Assembly (NCBI GenBank): GCA_009904015.1
Contig: WYEQ01000002.1
Location: 62,001 to 126,000, forward strand
Direction of reading: 5' to 3'
DNA length: 64,000 nt
Source of the DNA: Desulfurococcales archaeon
GTDB taxonomy: Archaea > Thermoproteota > Thermoprotei_A > Sulfolobales > Fervidicoccaceae
A program made the position numbers and the translations under genes. The notes under the pieces were generated by a model, which did not search any database, was not told the DNA's origin, and saw only the letters and a list, made by a program, of their open reading frames with translations. The stretch's first letter is position 1, and the number at the start of each line of letters is the position of its first letter. Positions 62,403 to 64,000 of the stretch are shown one piece after another.

Positions 62403-63995
62403 GTGGTTAACCCCGTGATCGCGTCCCTTGCTGTGGCGGGCGCTTTGTCCCCGGCCATAGCTTATATGGCTACAAGGGGGCTTCTTCCCGGGGGGTTTGT
62501 TAAAAAAGAGCTCGTGAAAGGCTTGGGGAGCATCAGTGCGGTGCATATCTACAAGAACAGCCTTGTTCTAGAGAAGGATAGGGGGAGGTACGTTGGGGTG
62601 TCCTTCGTAGACCTTGGGGACGCCCTGTTTAAAGGCGACTATAGATCGCTTGAGGGCTTGCACTTCAGGTCCAGGACTCTTGGGAGGATCCTCTCCTCCA
62701 GCGCCGCCAGGGTTGAGCTAAGGTTCCATGTGGTTCCCGTTTCTCTCGACAAGGTTGAAAGGAGGCTTGAGAGAGAACTCGAGGCTATCAGGGCTGTCAT
62801 CCAGGCAAACGGTCCTCGCGAGGAGCTTGTTGATAGGGAGAGGAGAATCTCAGCTATACTGGAAAAAATCAAGAAGGGGGAGAACGCGAGCTGGTTCACC
62901 GCTTACATCGTGGTTTACGCTGAGGGCGGAAGCGTCGAGGATGCCGCTGACAAAGCGCTTAAGGAGGCGAGGAGCATAGCTAGCTCGCTGAACATCTCGC
63001 TTGGCGCGAGGGCTTATGTTTGCTCTTCAAGGCAAGTAAGAGAAGCTGTGAGGAGCCTCTTTCTAGGGCCGCCCTCAACGAGAGCTGAGCTGAGAACAAG
63101 CGCTGACCCGTTGGCCACGCCCCTGCCTCCTGTCGAGAAGGAGACCTTATCGCCTAGGGGGGTTTTTCTCGGCTATAGAAGAGGAACGAGGATACCCTTC
63201 ATGTATGACCTGAGAAAGCTCGGGCTAAGGCATATCCTGGTCGTGGGCCCCACGGGTAAGGGCAAGACAACCCTTCTCGCGACCCTAGCGAACAGGGCTC
63301 ATGCTAGGGGGATCGCTCCCCTGCTAATCGTTGACCCCAAGGGCGATTTGGAGCTGATGCTCAGCAAAAGCATAAAGCGTGTCTACGTATCACTATCCAC
63401 AATTGTCAAGCCGATCGGCGATACATACGATGAGAAGCCCCTTCTCGAGCTGGAGGTTGGGCTTAAAACCAAGCTGTTAATAAAGAGCAACGTGGAAAAC
63501 ACGTTGACAAGGCTCAGCGATGTTCATGGGAGCAGTAGCTCAATTATCCTCTCTCTCAGCAACCTCACGGATGAAGGCAGGTCCATGGTTATCGGTAGCC
63601 TCATGAAGAGCCTTGTCGAGTGGTTGTATACAAGCGAGCCGTCGGGTAAACTTAGAAAAGTAGTGATGATTGATGAAGCTTGGCGAACAAGCGAGGCCTC
63701 CATTTACTATGCGGGGAGGATAGTTAGGGAAAGCAGGAGCTTCGGTGTATCGCTTGTGCTGTCAACCCAGTCGATAGAGGACTTGCCGAAAGAGCTTTTA
63801 TCAAACATAGCGACCATTTTTGTCTTTGGGGGGATAGAGCAGAAATACGTTGAAAGCGCCTCGTGGCTCCTCAACCTAAGCGTGGATGAAGCTAGAGAAG
63901 CCCTTAGCACGTTGGGCGTTGGCCAAGCACTGGTCAAGATACCTGACAATCCCTCACCTATAGAGATCGATATCGACCCAGACATAGCTAACTAG
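62403..63995 (+). CDS. CedB-like HerA/VirB4-family ATPase
   Basis: A 530-aa protein with an N-terminal hydrophobic segment (VNPVIASLAVAGALSPAIAY), a soluble region with coiled-coil character (LERELEAIRAVIQANGPREE), and a HerA/VirB4-type ATPase domain. Walker A VVGPTGKGKTTLLATLA (about 281-297), Walker B VVMIDEAWRTSE (about 419-430) and VLSTQSIEDLP (about 449-459) are clear. CedB is the motor of the Ced DNA-uptake system. The start is GTG 62403, 6 bp after the CedA-like gene, so the three genes form one operon. It is complete in the window. Confidence 0.75.
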   Translation: MVNPVIASLAVAGALSPAIAYMATRGLLPGGFVKKELVKGLGSISAVHIYKNSLVLEKDRGRYVGVSFVDLGDALFKGDYRSLEGLHFRSRTLGRILSSSAARVELRFHVVPVSLDKVERRLERELEAIRAVIQANGPREELVDRERRISAILEKIKKGENASWFTAYIVVYAEGGSVEDAADKALKEARSIASSLNISLGARAYVCSSRQVREAVRSLFLGPPSTRAELRTSADPLATPLPPVEKETLSPRGVFLGYRRGTRIPFMYDLRKLGLRHILVVGPTGKGKTTLLATLANRAHARGIAPLLIVDPKGDLELMLSKSIKRVYVSLSTIVKPIGDTYDEKPLLELEVGLKTKLLIKSNVENTLTRLSDVHGSSSSIILSLSNLTDEGRSMVIGSLMKSLVEWLYTSEPSGKLRKVVMIDEAWRTSEASIYYAGRIVRESRSFGVSLVLSTQSIEDLPKELLSNIATIFVFGGIEQKYVESASWLLNLSVDEAREALSTLGVGQALVKIPDNPSPIEIDIDPDIAN

Positions 63996-64000
63996 ACAAG

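Overview
The window is a stretch of chromosome from a hyperthermophilic crenarchaeon (Thermoproteota). Supporting signs are a family-B DNA polymerase of the PolB1 type, a proteasome with two beta paralogues, archaeal ribosomal proteins in the archaeal operon order (eL32, eL19, eS4, Rpp29), KH-metallo-beta-lactamase nuclease aCPSF1, CTP-dependent riboflavin kinase, many TTG/GTG starts and TATA boxes placed for short or absent leaders. The Ced-like DNA-transfer genes at the right end are known from Sulfolobales and Desulfurococcales. A Desulfurococcales-like host is my best inference, not proof.

Layout. 1-7000: end of an unknown gene, tRNA-Gly, hydrogenase maturation genes (hypF; hypA with a MinD-type HypB) around a malic enzyme and a two-subunit fumarase. 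7000-20000: a secreted membrane-anchored Lon-like protease, tRNA-Thr, a DUF134 regulator plus a Trp/Gly-rich DUF5320-like gene sharing palindromic operator candidates, a creatininase-family hydrolase, a decayed LuxE-like ligase and epimerase remnant, a ferritin-VIT protein, an orphan DNA methylase, an NAD-kinase-like protein, DNA polymerase B1, a Xaa-Pro peptidase and a histone-deacetylase-fold enzyme. 20100-20410: a strongly structured RNA-like locus with its own TATA box. 20500-36000: housekeeping genes (DHH phosphoesterase, MtnA, rhomboid, RibK, endonuclease V, an apparently inactive proteasome beta, MTA phosphorylase, a PRTase, a C2H2 protein, several unknowns, peroxiredoxin, Mrp, the active proteasome beta).

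36000-51200: aCPSF1, a methyltransferase, and a long leftward ribosomal/secretion operon running uS19 to uL15, SecY, Adk, DUF106 and Cmk. 51200-57800: VWA/MoxR pair and a type IV pilus-like cluster (pilin, TadA-type ATPase interrupted by a mini-intein, TadC). 57800-64000: an Lhr helicase and a CedA1-CedA-CedB-like operon.

The most unusual items are two ~245-bp IS200/605-like elements (27255-27506, 40018-40259). They carry no protein gene, but their structure is preserved by compensatory base changes and resembles TnpB guide (omega) RNA. A 38-bp chimera of their ends at 17725-17762 supplies a stop codon. Also unusual are the structured RNA at 20149-20401, the mini-intein, the Ced-like operon with a pilin-like duplication, and the proteasome beta subunit lacking the nucleophilic threonine. 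All function calls rest on recognising motifs by eye; no searches were run.
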